DNA from: CAYUIG01 sp964444685
GTDB taxonomy: Bacteria > Gemmatimonadota > Gemmatimonadetes > Longimicrobiales > RSA9
Assembly: GCA_964444685.1 (NCBI GenBank)
Contig: CAYUIG010000003.1
Span: 55,386 to 119,385, forward strand
Length of the DNA: 64,000 bases
Direction of reading: 5' to 3'
Position numbers and translations under genes: made by a program. The notes under the pieces were generated by a model. That model saw only the letters and a list, made by a program, of their open reading frames with translations. It was not told the origin of the DNA and made no database searches. Below, in pieces: positions 7,851-16,232 of this stretch. Each line of letters starts with the position of its first letter. The stretch's first letter is position 1.

Positions 7851-8597
7851 ATGAGTGCAGCCCCTTCACCATGGCATGCCGACCGTGAGATCGAACGCCT
7901 GCTCTGTTCGCTGGCGGGCGTGATCTCGGCGCGGGTGGTGACCAACCCGCTCGGACGCCCCGAGGAGGTTCACATCCTCGCCTCGCCGCAGCTCAATCCG
8001 AAGCAGGTCGTGCGCAACGTCGAGTCGGCATTGAGTGCCGGGCTCGGCATTGTCATCGATCGGCGGATCGTGAGTGTGGCGCAGGTGCGACAGGAAGCGC
8101 TCGAGCAGGCGGTGGCCGAAGCCGCGGCGGCCCGCGGGACCGCCGCCCCAAGGCCGGCCGCACCGCAGCTGCCGGTGTCCGAGCCCGTCATCGAAGGCGA
8201 ACCGCAGCCGGAGAGCCAGCCGCGGCTCGTGTTCGCGGGTTACGAAGCGCAGAGCAGCGCGCCGGGCGGATCGCTGTGCACCGTCACGCTGCGGCGCGGC
8301 AACGAGACGTACACCGGCAACGGTGCGGGCGCCGCGACCATGCAGGGGCGCGCCGTCGCAGGTGCACGCGCACTCTTTGCCGCACTCGTGGCAGCGCGAT
8401 CGGATGACGGCCTTGCACTCGAAGGGCTGGCGGTCGTGGAGACGCACGGCCGCGAGTACGTCCTCGTCGCTGCACGCGCGCTCGCGGGCCGCCACTCGCG
8501 CTCGCTCACCGGGCTCGCGGCCATCGAGGCCTCGCCGGAAGAGGCGGGCGTGCTCGCATCGCTCCAGGCCGCCAACCGCTGGCTGGGCCTGACCTGA
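7851..8597 (+). CDS. Conserved protein of unknown function, paralogue of the next gene (copy 1)
   Basis: A 248-residue soluble protein with no signal or membrane segment. Two parts are visible: an N-terminal domain (residues 1-75, IERLLCSLAGVISARVVTN... ASPQLNPKQVVRNVESAL, an alternating strand/helix pattern), an Ala/Pro linker, and a C-terminal domain beginning near residue 135 (CTVTLRRGNETYTGNGAG, ending SPEEAGVLASLQAANRW). Both domains align in order with the 226-residue protein encoded 28 bases downstream, so the two arose by tandem duplication. The C-terminal domain looks like a small alpha/beta module with strand-rich start. No known family was recognised. It follows the penicillin-binding protein by 70 bases. 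Confidence 0.75.
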   Translation: MSAAPSPWHADREIERLLCSLAGVISARVVTNPLGRPEEVHILASPQLNPKQVVRNVESALSAGLGIVIDRRIVSVAQVRQEALEQAVAEAAAARGTAAPRPAAPQLPVSEPVIEGEPQPESQPRLVFAGYEAQSSAPGGSLCTVTLRRGNETYTGNGAGAATMQGRAVAGARALFAALVAARSDDGLALEGLAVVETHGREYVLVAARALAGRHSRSLTGLAAIEASPEEAGVLASLQAANRWLGLT

Positions 8598-8625
8598 TGC
8601 CCGCCACCCGACTTCTGCTCCGCTG

Positions 8626-9306
8626 ATGGAGTCGCCCGCGCCGCCGAGCGAACAGGCCGGCCACGACCTCGAGGAGTGGCTGTCGCGCGCAATCGCCACG
8701 CTGCCCGGCGTGGTGAACGCGACCGTATGGCTCACGGACCTGCGCCGGCTGCGCGCCTGTCACGTCACCGCGGCCCCGAACGCTTCCGCGATCATCATCG
8801 CGAACGCCGCTGCGCAGGTGCTCCGCCGGCACGGCATCCAGTTCAGCATGGAGATGATCCGGGTCGCGTTCCGCGAGGAGCCGACGCCGTCGCTCGTGAT
8901 CGCTCCCACCGAGCGCAAGCCGTCCGAACGTTTCCTCGTCCTTTCCGACCTGGTCGTGCACCGCACCGGCCCGCGCGTGACGTGTACGGTCACACTTGCA
9001 CGTGACGGCCGGACGTACATAGGCGAAGCGACGGAGCTGGATACGGAAGCGGGACGGATTCGCGCGGCGATCCGCGCCACGCTCGTGGCTGCGGAGAACG
9101 CCGGCGAGGATCTGGCGCTGGGACTCGAGGGGTCGGCGATCCTGGACCTGTTCGGCCGGCGTTACGTCGCGTCGTCGATCGAGGCGACGGCGGGCCGGGA
9201 CCACGGACTGCTGGCGGGACTGGTGCCGATCGATCCCGCGCGCTCACCCGAGGAGGCCGCGTGCATGGCGGCCCTGCGCGCAATCGACCGCTGGTCCGCC
9301 CGCTGA
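8626..9306 (+). CDS. Conserved protein of unknown function, paralogue of the previous gene (copy 2)
   Basis: A 226-residue protein with the same two-domain plan as its upstream neighbour. The N-terminal part LEEWLSRAIATLPGVVNATV matches the neighbour's IERLLCSLAGVISARVV, and the C-terminal part shares VTLxRxGxxYxG, LxLEGxA, GRxYV, GRxxxxLxGL, and SPEEAxxxAxLxAxxRW. The linker is shorter and lacks the Ala/Pro tract. The ATG overlaps a TGATG sequence near a weak ribosome site. The gene converges on a minus-strand operon with only four bases between the stops. Function unknown; two diverged copies retained side by side suggest a heteromeric complex, which is inference. Confidence 0.75.
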   Translation: MESPAPPSEQAGHDLEEWLSRAIATLPGVVNATVWLTDLRRLRACHVTAAPNASAIIIANAAAQVLRRHGIQFSMEMIRVAFREEPTPSLVIAPTERKPSERFLVLSDLVVHRTGPRVTCTVTLARDGRTYIGEATELDTEAGRIRAAIRATLVAAENAGEDLALGLEGSAILDLFGRRYVASSIEATAGRDHGLLAGLVPIDPARSPEEAACMAALRAIDRWSAR

Positions 9307-9310
9307 GGGA

Positions 9311-9778
9311 TCAGGCCTCGGCCGCCCGGGGCGGGCCGAGGAATCGCTCCACTTCCTGCACCACCCGGCGCGGCTCGACCGGCTTCGCGAGGTAGCCGTC
9401 GCAGCCGGCCTGTTGCGCCTTCTGCCGGTCCTCCTCGAGCGCGTGCGCGGTCAGCGCGACGATCGGGATCGACCGGGTCGCGTCGTCCGCCTTCAGCCGC
9501 TGCGTCGCCTCCCAGCCATCGAGCTTGGGAATCGAGATGTCCATCAGGATCAGGTCCGGCCGCTCCCTGCGCGCGCACTCGACACCCTCCTCCCCATCGC
9601 GGGCCTCCAGCACATGGTAGCCCACGTGCTCCAGGATCGTGCGATAGACGACGAGATTGTCCTCGTTGTCTTCGACCAGGAGAACCGTCTTCGGTGTGCG
9701 TGCGCTCATGGGTGCCGCCGGAGTGTGCGGGGTTGCGGGCATGGCGATGGAGGCGGTGGCATACACGATTCGTGCCAT
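9311..9778 (-). CDS. Single-domain response regulator (CheY/DivK type)
   Basis: A 155-residue protein consisting of a receiver domain after a 30-residue low-complexity N-terminus. The acidic pair ED is at 36-37 (VLLVEDNEDN), the phospho-acceptor Asp at 80 (LILMDISIPKLDG), the Thr/Ser switch at IVALTAHA, and the conserved Lys in YLAKPV. There is no output domain, so it acts by protein interaction. The start at 9778 is chosen because a GGAG site lies eight bases upstream and the ATG sits directly after the stop of the flavoprotein gene, implying translational coupling. A shorter form from an internal ATG at 9709 is possible. It is the last gene of the minus-strand unit. No histidine kinase is nearby. 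Confidence 0.88.
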   Translation of the reverse strand: MARIVYATASIAMPATPHTPAAPMSARTPKTVLLVEDNEDNLVVYRTILEHVGYHVLEARDGEEGVECARRERPDLILMDISIPKLDGWEATQRLKADDATRSIPIVALTAHALEEDRQKAQQAGCDGYLAKPVEPRRVVQEVERFLGPPRAAEA

Positions 9779-9779
9779 T

Positions 9780-10802
9780 TCAGGACTCCGCCTCCTCGCG
9801 TTCCTTGAAGATCTTGAGGTTGGTCGAATGGCCGGGATTGTAGCGAGCCTTGGGATCGATTTCATGGACGGCGTGATTGACGGCCATGGCCGCCTCGGAG
9901 AAGCCGGTGGCGATCAGTTCCAGCTTGCCCTCGTACGTGCAGATGTCGCCCGCGGCATAGACGCGCGGCAGGCTCGTCTCCAGGCGCGCGTTCACCTTGA
10001 TGTTGTTGCGCTCGAGCTCGATCCCCCAGTTCGCGATCGGGCCGAGGTCCGGCTTGAAGCCGATGAGCGCGAGCACCGCATCCACCTCGAACGTCGTGTC
10101 CTCGTTCGTGCGGTTGTCGAAGATCGTGACGTAGCGAACGCAGTCGTCGCCGTGGATCGCGCGCACTTCGCGATGCGTGAGCAGCTCCACGCGTCCATCA
10201 TCCACCGCCGCGCGCAGCAGCTTCATCGATGCGGCGTGTGCGCGGAACCCTTCGCGCCTGTGGATCAGGATGAGGCGCGTCGTCCGATCGACGAGGTTCA
10301 GCACCCAGTCTACCGCAGAGTCGCCGCCGCCCACGATGAGGACGCGCTTCCCTTCGTAGTGTGACGGATCCTTCACGTGATATGCGACGCCTCGTCCGAG
10401 CATCGCGTCGTAGCCCGGACATTCCAGCGCACGCGGGGAGAACGCGCCCTTCCCGCCCGCAATCAACACAGCGCGTGTCGGATAGCGTCCGCGGTCCGTT
10501 GTGAGGATGTAGCCGTCGCCATCGGGCAACAGCTCGAGCACCTGTTCCTCGAGGCGCACGTCCGCGCCGAACTGGAGGCCCTGCTCAATGAGGTTCTTCG
10601 CGAGATCGCGCGCGAGGATGCGCGGAAAGCCGCCGACGTCGTAGACGTACTTCTCCGGATACAGCGCGGTCAGCTGACCACCCAGCTCCGGGAGCGAGTC
10701 CACGATTCGCGTCGTAACGCCGCGCATGCCCGCATAGAACGCGGCGAACAGGCCGGTCGGCCCGCCGCCGATGATCGTCAGGTCTTTCGGTTCTGCTTCC
10801 AT
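9780..10802 (-). CDS. Ferredoxin-NADP+ reductase, thioredoxin-reductase-like type
   Basis: A 340-residue flavoprotein with two dinucleotide-binding sites: GGGPTGLFAAFYAGMRG at the N-terminus (FAD) and VGGGDSAVDW near residue 165 (NADPH). PELGGQLTALYPEKYVYDVGG is typical of the YumC/FNR2 group. The CxxC redox pair of true thioredoxin reductases is absent, which favours ferredoxin (or flavodoxin) NADP+ reductase. Length matches FNR2 (about 330-350). It is the penultimate gene of the long minus-strand unit and abuts the response-regulator start. The partner ferredoxin is not in the window. Confidence 0.88.
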   Translation of the reverse strand: MEAEPKDLTIIGGGPTGLFAAFYAGMRGVTTRIVDSLPELGGQLTALYPEKYVYDVGGFPRILARDLAKNLIEQGLQFGADVRLEEQVLELLPDGDGYILTTDRGRYPTRAVLIAGGKGAFSPRALECPGYDAMLGRGVAYHVKDPSHYEGKRVLIVGGGDSAVDWVLNLVDRTTRLILIHRREGFRAHAASMKLLRAAVDDGRVELLTHREVRAIHGDDCVRYVTIFDNRTNEDTTFEVDAVLALIGFKPDLGPIANWGIELERNNIKVNARLETSLPRVYAAGDICTYEGKLELIATGFSEAAMAVNHAVHEIDPKARYNPGHSTNLKIFKEREEAES

Positions 10803-10826
10803 GGCTCCTGTATGAAACCGCGCATC

Positions 10827-11354
10827 CTAGGCCGGCCCGTCCGCACGCCGCAAGTCGGCCAGCCCGGCGCGCACATAGTCGATCACGGCCATCGCGCCGA
10901 TGATGCCGGCCGCCCATGCGATCGGCGGCAGCGCGGCGGGGAACAGCGTCAGTGCCGCAGCGGCCGCGAGCTGCAGCGTGGTCACCACTTTACCCGCGAA
11001 GCGCGCCTGCAGCCGCACACGCATCCAGCGCAGCACGATCACGAAGAAGCCGATGACCGCAAAGACGTCGCGCACGACGAGCAGCAGCAGATGCCACAGC
11101 GACAGTTCGCCCCACGCCGCATACGCGAACAGCACGCTCAGCAGGAACGTCTTGTCCGTGATCGGGTCCAGGATCGCACCCGTGCGCGTGCGCAGGTCAT
11201 ACCGTCGCGCGAGGAATCCGTCGGCGAAGTCGGTGCCCGCGGCCGCGGCGATCACGGCCATGCGTGCGCCCGCACCTTCGACGAGGAAGAAGAGCCCGGC
11301 GAGGGGCAGCCGAAGGAGCGAAAGGATGGTGGGCGCGTGCGCGAGCGCGCTCAT
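10827..11354 (-). CDS. CDP-alcohol phosphatidyltransferase family protein
   Basis: A 175-residue integral membrane enzyme. The complete family signature D-x2-D-G-x2-A-R-x8-G-x3-D-x3-D is present from DFADGFLARR onward (about residues 40-65), the metal- and CDP-binding active site. Four to five hydrophobic segments follow. The fold makes phospholipids by transferring a phosphatidyl group from CDP-diacylglycerol to an alcohol; the alcohol (glycerol-3-phosphate, inositol phosphate, other) cannot be read from sequence, though the size resembles PgsA. The ATG overlaps the stop of the upstream permease gene by four bases (ATGA), so the two are translationally coupled. Its place next to Mla transport genes fits membrane-lipid metabolism. 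Confidence 0.88.
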   Translation of the reverse strand: MSALAHAPTILSLLRLPLAGLFFLVEGAGARMAVIAAAAGTDFADGFLARRYDLRTRTGAILDPITDKTFLLSVLFAYAAWGELSLWHLLLLVVRDVFAVIGFFVIVLRWMRVRLQARFAGKVVTTLQLAAAAALTLFPAALPPIAWAAGIIGAMAVIDYVRAGLADLRRADGPA

Positions 11355-12595
11355 TCGAGCGTAGTCTTCGGCTGGTACAGGCTGGAGGTGCGGTAGCGCG
11401 CGATGGACTCGCGAAGCAGCAGCTTCAGCCCGACGGCCACCGGCATGGCGAGTAGCAGTCCCACGAAGCCGAATACGGACCCGCCGATCGCAATCGCGAG
11501 GATCACCCACACCGGGTGCAGGCCGACGGAGTCGCCGACAATGCGCGGGCCCGTGACGCTGCTATCGATGAGCTGCACGACGAGGAATACGGCGCCGGCC
11601 TTGAGGATCGCGGTGAGGAAGCTGCCCGAGAGCGCAGCGATCAGCACGACGGGAATGATGCTCACGATGAGGCCGAGGTACGGCACGACGTTGAACACGG
11701 CCGCGACGACACCGACGAGGCCGGAGTACGGGAAGCCGACGATCAGCAGGCCGAGCCATGTGAAGACGCCGACGAGCATCGCCGCGATGAGCTGGCCCCG
11801 CAGGAAGCGCGAGAGCAGTCCGTCGTACTCGGTGAAGAGCGAGACCAGGCGCTCGCGGCGCGCGGTCGGCATGAGGTCGCGCACGCGTGCAGTGATCTTG
11901 TCCCAGTCGCGCAGCAAGTACACGATCAGCACGGGCGTGAGCACGATGTAGCCCAGCATCGTGAGCGCGAAGCCGAAGCCGCGGCCGACGCCCAGCACGG
12001 CGGACCACGCGCGTCCGACGATCTCATCCTGCCGCTGCGCAATGAGCTCGGAGAGGCGCTCCTCCTCGAGGAACGCGAGCGCTTCGGGCCGGAGGAACGG
12101 CAGGTCGAGCCGGGACAGCCGGCCGCGCGTGCTCTCGAGCCATTCGGACAGACGCGTGGCGAGTTCGGGCAGCCTGCCGACCAGCGTTTCGATCTGGTTC
12201 ACGAGTGCCGGAATGCCGAACAGCACAACCGCGGCGAGTGCGACGAGCGCCGGGAGCGCGAGCACGGCCACGGCCGCCGTACGCGGCAGGCCGCGCCGCT
12301 CGAGCACGTCGACGCCGGGGTCGAGGATGTACGCGATGCCGAGCGCGACGAGGAACGGTGCGAGCAGCGAGCCGAACGATTCGAGGAACCACACGGCGAG
12401 CAGCAGGGTGGCGGCGATGACGAGGACGCGGTGGCGGCGCGTGCCGACGAACGGCCAGACGAGCAGCAGCAGGCCGAGATAGAGAACGAACGGCGACAGG
12501 ATGCCGCGCGTCGCGTACAGCAGCCATGCCGCGACGAGGACAATGATCGCCGCGTAGGCGGCACGCCAGTCGAAGCCCGGAACGCGTCTGTTCAT
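11351..12595 (-). CDS. AI-2E family permease (UPF0118), copy 1
   Basis: A 414-residue inner-membrane protein of the AI-2E transporter superfamily. It has the typical layout: paired N-terminal helices (AAYAAIIVLVAAWLLYATRG...), a long amphipathic middle region (residues about 100-200), then the conserved GFPYSGLVGVVAAVFNVVPYLG block and a C-terminal cluster of helices. Family members export small molecules or act as Na+/H+ antiporters; the name AI-2E is historical and no autoinducer role can be claimed. Start ATG overlaps the nudix stop by four bases and its own stop overlaps the next start by four bases. A second copy is at 35798-36832. Confidence 0.88.
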   Translation of the reverse strand: MNRRVPGFDWRAAYAAIIVLVAAWLLYATRGILSPFVLYLGLLLLVWPFVGTRRHRVLVIAATLLLAVWFLESFGSLLAPFLVALGIAYILDPGVDVLERRGLPRTAAVAVLALPALVALAAVVLFGIPALVNQIETLVGRLPELATRLSEWLESTRGRLSRLDLPFLRPEALAFLEEERLSELIAQRQDEIVGRAWSAVLGVGRGFGFALTMLGYIVLTPVLIVYLLRDWDKITARVRDLMPTARRERLVSLFTEYDGLLSRFLRGQLIAAMLVGVFTWLGLLIVGFPYSGLVGVVAAVFNVVPYLGLIVSIIPVVLIAALSGSFLTAILKAGAVFLVVQLIDSSVTGPRIVGDSVGLHPVWVILAIAIGGSVFGFVGLLLAMPVAVGLKLLLRESIARYRTSSLYQPKTTLE

Positions 12596-13041
12596 GCCTC
12601 GCCCAGGTGCTGTCCCGCCGCGCGCAGCACCTCGCGCGCGTTCGCGTACGTCAACTGCGCGAGCGCGGCGCCGAACGGCCGCCACACACATTCGGAGATG
12701 CCCTCTGCGTGCTGCGGCACAGCGTCGCCGGAGGCGCACTCGAGCAGGTAGAAGTGGCAGACCTTGTGGACCAGACGTCCCTCGCTGCGGAAGAACCAGT
12801 CGATCGTCGGCAGCGGCGCCACGACGTCCAGCGCATTCAGTCCTGTCTCCTCGCCCACTTCCCGCACCGCCGCCTGCTCGGGTGTCTCGCCGTCCTCGAC
12901 GTGACCCTTCGGCAGGCCCCAGTTGCGGTACGGGTCGCGGATCAGCAGGAAGCGCACGCCGGCCTCGTCGCGGCGGAAGACCACGCCGCCCGAGCTGGTC
13001 TCCCGCGCCGGAGCCGACCGCTGCACGCCTTCCTCAGCCAT
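12592..13041 (-). CDS. NUDIX hydrolase
   Basis: A 149-residue hydrolase of nucleoside-diphosphate-linked substrates. The full Nudix box G-x5-E-x7-REU-xEE-xGU is seen in GHVEDGETPEQAAVREVGEE followed by TGL (about residues 43-65), preceded by WGLPK as in dinucleoside-tetraphosphatase and MutT-like members. The N-terminal TSSGGVVFRRDEAGVRFLLI matches the Ap4A-hydrolase-like group, so a role in clearing Ap4A or oxidised nucleotides is possible but unproven. The ATG lies within the end of asd (8-base overlap) and the stop overlaps the permease start (ATGA), so it is embedded in the operon. Confidence 0.9.
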   Translation of the reverse strand: MAEEGVQRSAPARETSSGGVVFRRDEAGVRFLLIRDPYRNWGLPKGHVEDGETPEQAAVREVGEETGLNALDVVAPLPTIDWFFRSEGRLVHKVCHFYLLECASGDAVPQHAEGISECVWRPFGAALAQLTYANAREVLRAAGQHLGEA

Positions 13042-14008
13042 TCACCACCCGTTCCGCGATCTGGACGGCATTCGTCGCTGCGCCCTTGCGCAGGTTGTCC
13101 GCCACGACCCAGAGGTGCAGGAGGTTGGGTGTGTCCGGGTCCGCGCGCAACCGCCCGACGCGGACCGCATCCGTGCCCGCCGTTTCCAGCGGCGTGGGGT
13201 CCCGTTCCGCGTCGAAGTACAGGACGCCGGGCATCGCACGCAGCGCCTCCGCCGCTTCGTCGACACCCAGCCGGCGTTCGGTCTCGACCGCAACCGAGAT
13301 CGAGTGACCGATCGCGACCGGGACGCGCACGCAGGTCACCGAAACCGGCAGGCCGGGCGCGCCCAGGATCTTCCGCGTCTCCGCCCGCACCTTCCGCTCC
13401 TCCTCGTTCCAGCCCGCGCCGTCGCGCGCGCCGATGAACGGCACGAGGTTGCCCGCGATCGGCGCCACGAACGGCGACTCCGCCGCCTCACCCTCCTGCT
13501 CCGCGCGCAGCGCTTCCAGCCCCTTCTGCCCCGCACCCGACACCGACTGCATCGTCGTGGCGATCACGCGCTGCAAAGCGGCGACGCGGCGCAGCGCTTC
13601 GAGCGCGACCACGAGCTGAATCGCCGCGCAGTTCGGATTCGCGATGATGCCGAGCGGGCGGTCTCCAACCGCCGATGCGTTCACCTCGGGCACCACGAGC
13701 GGCACGCGTTCGTCCATCCGCCACGCGGACGAGTTGTCGATCACGACGGCACCCGCCCCGGCCGCAACGGGCGCCCATGTGCGGCTGCGCTCCGCACCGG
13801 CCGAGAACAGGGCGACGTCGCACCCCGCGAACGCTGCCGGCGAAGGCGTCGCCACGTCCCAGCTCCGGCCGCGCCACTCGACTGCGGTACCCACCGAACG
13901 CTCCGAAGCGAGCGGAACGAGTTCCGCTGCGGGGAAGCCGCGCTCCTCGAGAACCGCGAGCATCGTGCGGCCGACGGCGCCGGTGGCGCCGAGCACGGCC
14001 ACCTTCAC
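13034..14008 (-). CDS. asd: Aspartate-semialdehyde dehydrogenase
   Basis: A 324-residue cytosolic enzyme that reduces aspartyl phosphate to aspartate semialdehyde with NADPH, the second step toward lysine, threonine, methionine and diaminopimelate. The N-terminal GATGAVGRTM binds NADP. NPNCAA near residue 125 holds the catalytic Cys. The His of the acid/base pair lies in VAIGHSISV. The start is GTG 14008, which overlaps the lysC stop by four bases (GTGA) and gives MKVAVLGATG. Immediately downstream of lysC, so the two consecutive pathway steps are coupled in translation. Confidence 0.93.
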   Translation of the reverse strand: MKVAVLGATGAVGRTMLAVLEERGFPAAELVPLASERSVGTAVEWRGRSWDVATPSPAAFAGCDVALFSAGAERSRTWAPVAAGAGAVVIDNSSAWRMDERVPLVVPEVNASAVGDRPLGIIANPNCAAIQLVVALEALRRVAALQRVIATTMQSVSGAGQKGLEALRAEQEGEAAESPFVAPIAGNLVPFIGARDGAGWNEEERKVRAETRKILGAPGLPVSVTCVRVPVAIGHSISVAVETERRLGVDEAAEALRAMPGVLYFDAERDPTPLETAGTDAVRVGRLRADPDTPNLLHLWVVADNLRKGAATNAVQIAERVVNG

Positions 14009-15246
14009 GCGCGCACCTCGGCGAGGTTGAACGCATCGTGGAGCACCTGGAGACTCCGCTGCTCGTCCGCGGTGCCAACAACCACCGAAACGGAGATGGA
14101 CGACGTCGTCACCGCATACACCTCGATGCCCGCGGCCTCGAGTGCCTCGAACGTGCGCGCGAACACGCCGGGCACACCGTGCATGCCGCTGCCGACGAGG
14201 GTGACGCGAGAGAGACCGGAGCGCACTTCCACGACCTCGCCGCCTGCTTCCTTGAGCAACTCTTCCGCAACTTCCCGTGCGTGCTCGCGGTCCTCCTCGA
14301 ACACCGTCACCTGCACGAGCCGTTTGCCATCCGCACGATCCGCCATCGTGACGTGGTCGACGCTCACGCCCGCGTCGGCGAAGCGCTTGAGCAGCTTCGT
14401 GACGACCGACATGCGCGCGGGCAGGCCGCGCAGCACGAGGGCCGCCTGCGGCCCCACCGCCGCGAGTCCGATCACGACCGGGCTCTCCATGCCCGGTGTC
14501 CGATCCGCGATCAACGTGCCCTCCGATTCCGTGCCCGCGAAGCTCGACAGCACCCGGATCGGCACGCGGAAGCGCGCACCGATCTCGACCGCGCGCGGAT
14601 GCATGACGTTCGCGCCCGCGGTCGCCAGCTCGACCATCTCCTGATACTCGATCCGTCGCAGCCGGCGCGCACCGCGCACGCGCCGCGGATCCCCCGTGTA
14701 CACGCCATCGACATCCGTGTAGATCTCGCAGCACTCCGCGCCAATCGCGGCCGCGAGCGCGACCGCCGTGGTGTCGGAACCGCCACGTCCGAGCGTCGTG
14801 ACTTCGCGGGCGCGGCTGACGCCCTGGAACCCCGCCACGATCACGACGCGCCCCTTCTCCAGCTCTTCGCGCACACGTGTCGCGCGCACCTCCTCGATGC
14901 GAGCGCCGGTGTGACGCGAGTCCGTGATGATCGCAGCCTGCGAACCGGTCAGGCTGATCGCCTCGACACCGGCCTCGGCGATGGCCATGGCCACCAGCGA
15001 CATCGCGATCCGCTCGCCCGCCGTGAGCAGCATGTCCAGCTCGCGCGCGTGGCGGCGCCGCGCGTCCTTCGCGACTTGCTCCGCAAGTGCGATGAGGTCA
15101 TCCGTGGTATCGCCCATCGCGGAGACGACGACCACCACCGCGTGACCCGACCGGTATGCGGCCGACACCCGCTCCGCGACCGCGCGGATCCGTTCCGGAC
15201 CGCCTACTGACGTGCCGCCGTACTTCTGGACGATCAGGCCGTTCAG
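14005..15246 (-). CDS. lysC: Aspartate kinase, probable CTG start
   Basis: A 413-residue cytosolic enzyme phosphorylating aspartate at the head of the aspartate-family pathway. The substrate loop LIVQKYGGTSVG begins at residue 4, the second motif ends in LGRGGSDTTAVALAAA, and two C-terminal ACT domains (about 260-400) would carry feedback control. The start matters. No ATG, GTG or TTG precedes KYGGTSVG in frame after the mlaD stop; GTG 15168 would delete the first 26 residues including this essential loop. CTG 15246 gives MNGLIVQKYGGTSVG and overlaps the mlaD stop as CTGA, matching the ATGA and GTGA junctions elsewhere in the same operon. Confidence 0.9.
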   Translation of the reverse strand: MNGLIVQKYGGTSVGGPERIRAVAERVSAAYRSGHAVVVVVSAMGDTTDDLIALAEQVAKDARRRHARELDMLLTAGERIAMSLVAMAIAEAGVEAISLTGSQAAIITDSRHTGARIEEVRATRVREELEKGRVVIVAGFQGVSRAREVTTLGRGGSDTTAVALAAAIGAECCEIYTDVDGVYTGDPRRVRGARRLRRIEYQEMVELATAGANVMHPRAVEIGARFRVPIRVLSSFAGTESEGTLIADRTPGMESPVVIGLAAVGPQAALVLRGLPARMSVVTKLLKRFADAGVSVDHVTMADRADGKRLVQVTVFEEDREHAREVAEELLKEAGGEVVEVRSGLSRVTLVGSGMHGVPGVFARTFEALEAAGIEVYAVTTSSISVSVVVGTADEQRSLQVLHDAFNLAEVRA

Positions 15247-16232
15247 AAGATCCTCACGGTGATGTACCGCCGCGGGTTCTCGCGGATGTCGCGCAGGAGC
15301 GCCTCGATGGCGATGGTGCTCTCGACCATGCGCAGGTAGAGGTCGGGATCGCGCACGAGCTGGCCCAGTGTCCCCTCGCCGCTTTCGATCGCACCCGCGA
15401 CCGCCGCCATGCGCTCGAGCGTGCTGTCCGCACTTACCGCCGCAGCGCCGAGGTTGCGACTCATCTGGAGCAGCTCATCCGTGAGTTCCTCCGTACGCGC
15501 GGATGCGCGCGCCACGTTGTCGACGATTGCGGCGAGCTGATCCGCATCCACCGCCTGGTCGATCTCACCGAGCGTCTGGCGCACGGACACGACCGCTTCT
15601 TCGAGGATGCCTGCGGTCCGCGACAGATCGGCCGCGAGCCTGTCGATCGCATCGCCCTGCGTCGCCACCAGGGCGGTGAGCCGCCCCGTGACCTCCTCGA
15701 TGTTGTCGATCGCATTCGCGATGTTCGCGGCGGTCTCCTCCGTGAACGCGATCTCGAACCGCTCCGACAGCGTGGCCATGTTCTGTGCGATGCGATCGGC
15801 CACCGCCGTGAGCCGCGAGATGTCGGGCAGTGTGTACCCCGGCAGCACGGCGGGGTCGGGTGACTCCGTGTAGTCGTAGAGCGGGAAACTCGAGCGCGGG
15901 TAGATCTCGGCCTGCCAGTCGCCGAACATCGATTCGGGCGCGAGCAGCACGACGGGATCCTCCGGCAGCCGCACCTCGGAGCTGATGCGCATCTCGACGA
16001 GCACGCCGGAGCCATCCGCATCCAGCGCGACACGGTCGACGCGGCCGATCGGCACGCCGCGCAGCTTCACCGCGTTCCCTTCCAGGAGATGGCCGACCTC
16101 GCCGAAGCGCGCGAAGACCGACGCCTCCTCGCGGCCGAAGCCGCGACCCTGGAGCCATATCGTACCGATCACCACGAGCGCGATGCCCGCGATCACCGTC
16201 GCACCCACCATCACTTCCGTACGCCGCCTCAC
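15243..16232 (-). CDS. mlaD: MCE-domain lipid-binding protein MlaD
   Basis: A 329-residue periplasmic protein anchored by one N-terminal helix (MVGATVIAGIALVVIGTIWLQG). An MCE domain follows: ARFGEVGHLLEGNAVKLRGV, then PIGRVDRVAL, the hallmark of MlaD/PqiB proteins that form hexameric rings channelling phospholipids between membranes. The C-terminal part is long and helical with many Ile/Ala/Asp heptads, longer than E. coli MlaD (183 residues), more like MCE proteins that build a needle or coiled tunnel. Its start overlaps the mlaF stop by four bases and its stop overlaps the lysC start. Works with MlaE and MlaF encoded just upstream. Confidence 0.92.
   Translation of the reverse strand: MRRRTEVMVGATVIAGIALVVIGTIWLQGRGFGREEASVFARFGEVGHLLEGNAVKLRGVPIGRVDRVALDADGSGVLVEMRISSEVRLPEDPVVLLAPESMFGDWQAEIYPRSSFPLYDYTESPDPAVLPGYTLPDISRLTAVADRIAQNMATLSERFEIAFTEETAANIANAIDNIEEVTGRLTALVATQGDAIDRLAADLSRTAGILEEAVVSVRQTLGEIDQAVDADQLAAIVDNVARASARTEELTDELLQMSRNLGAAAVSADSTLERMAAVAGAIESGEGTLGQLVRDPDLYLRMVESTIAIEALLRDIRENPRRYITVRIF

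Noticed and set aside
12592..14644. Several long plus-strand frames across asd and nudix
   Set aside because: They overlap strongly supported minus-strand genes and have Arg/Ala-dominated composition without conserved motifs.
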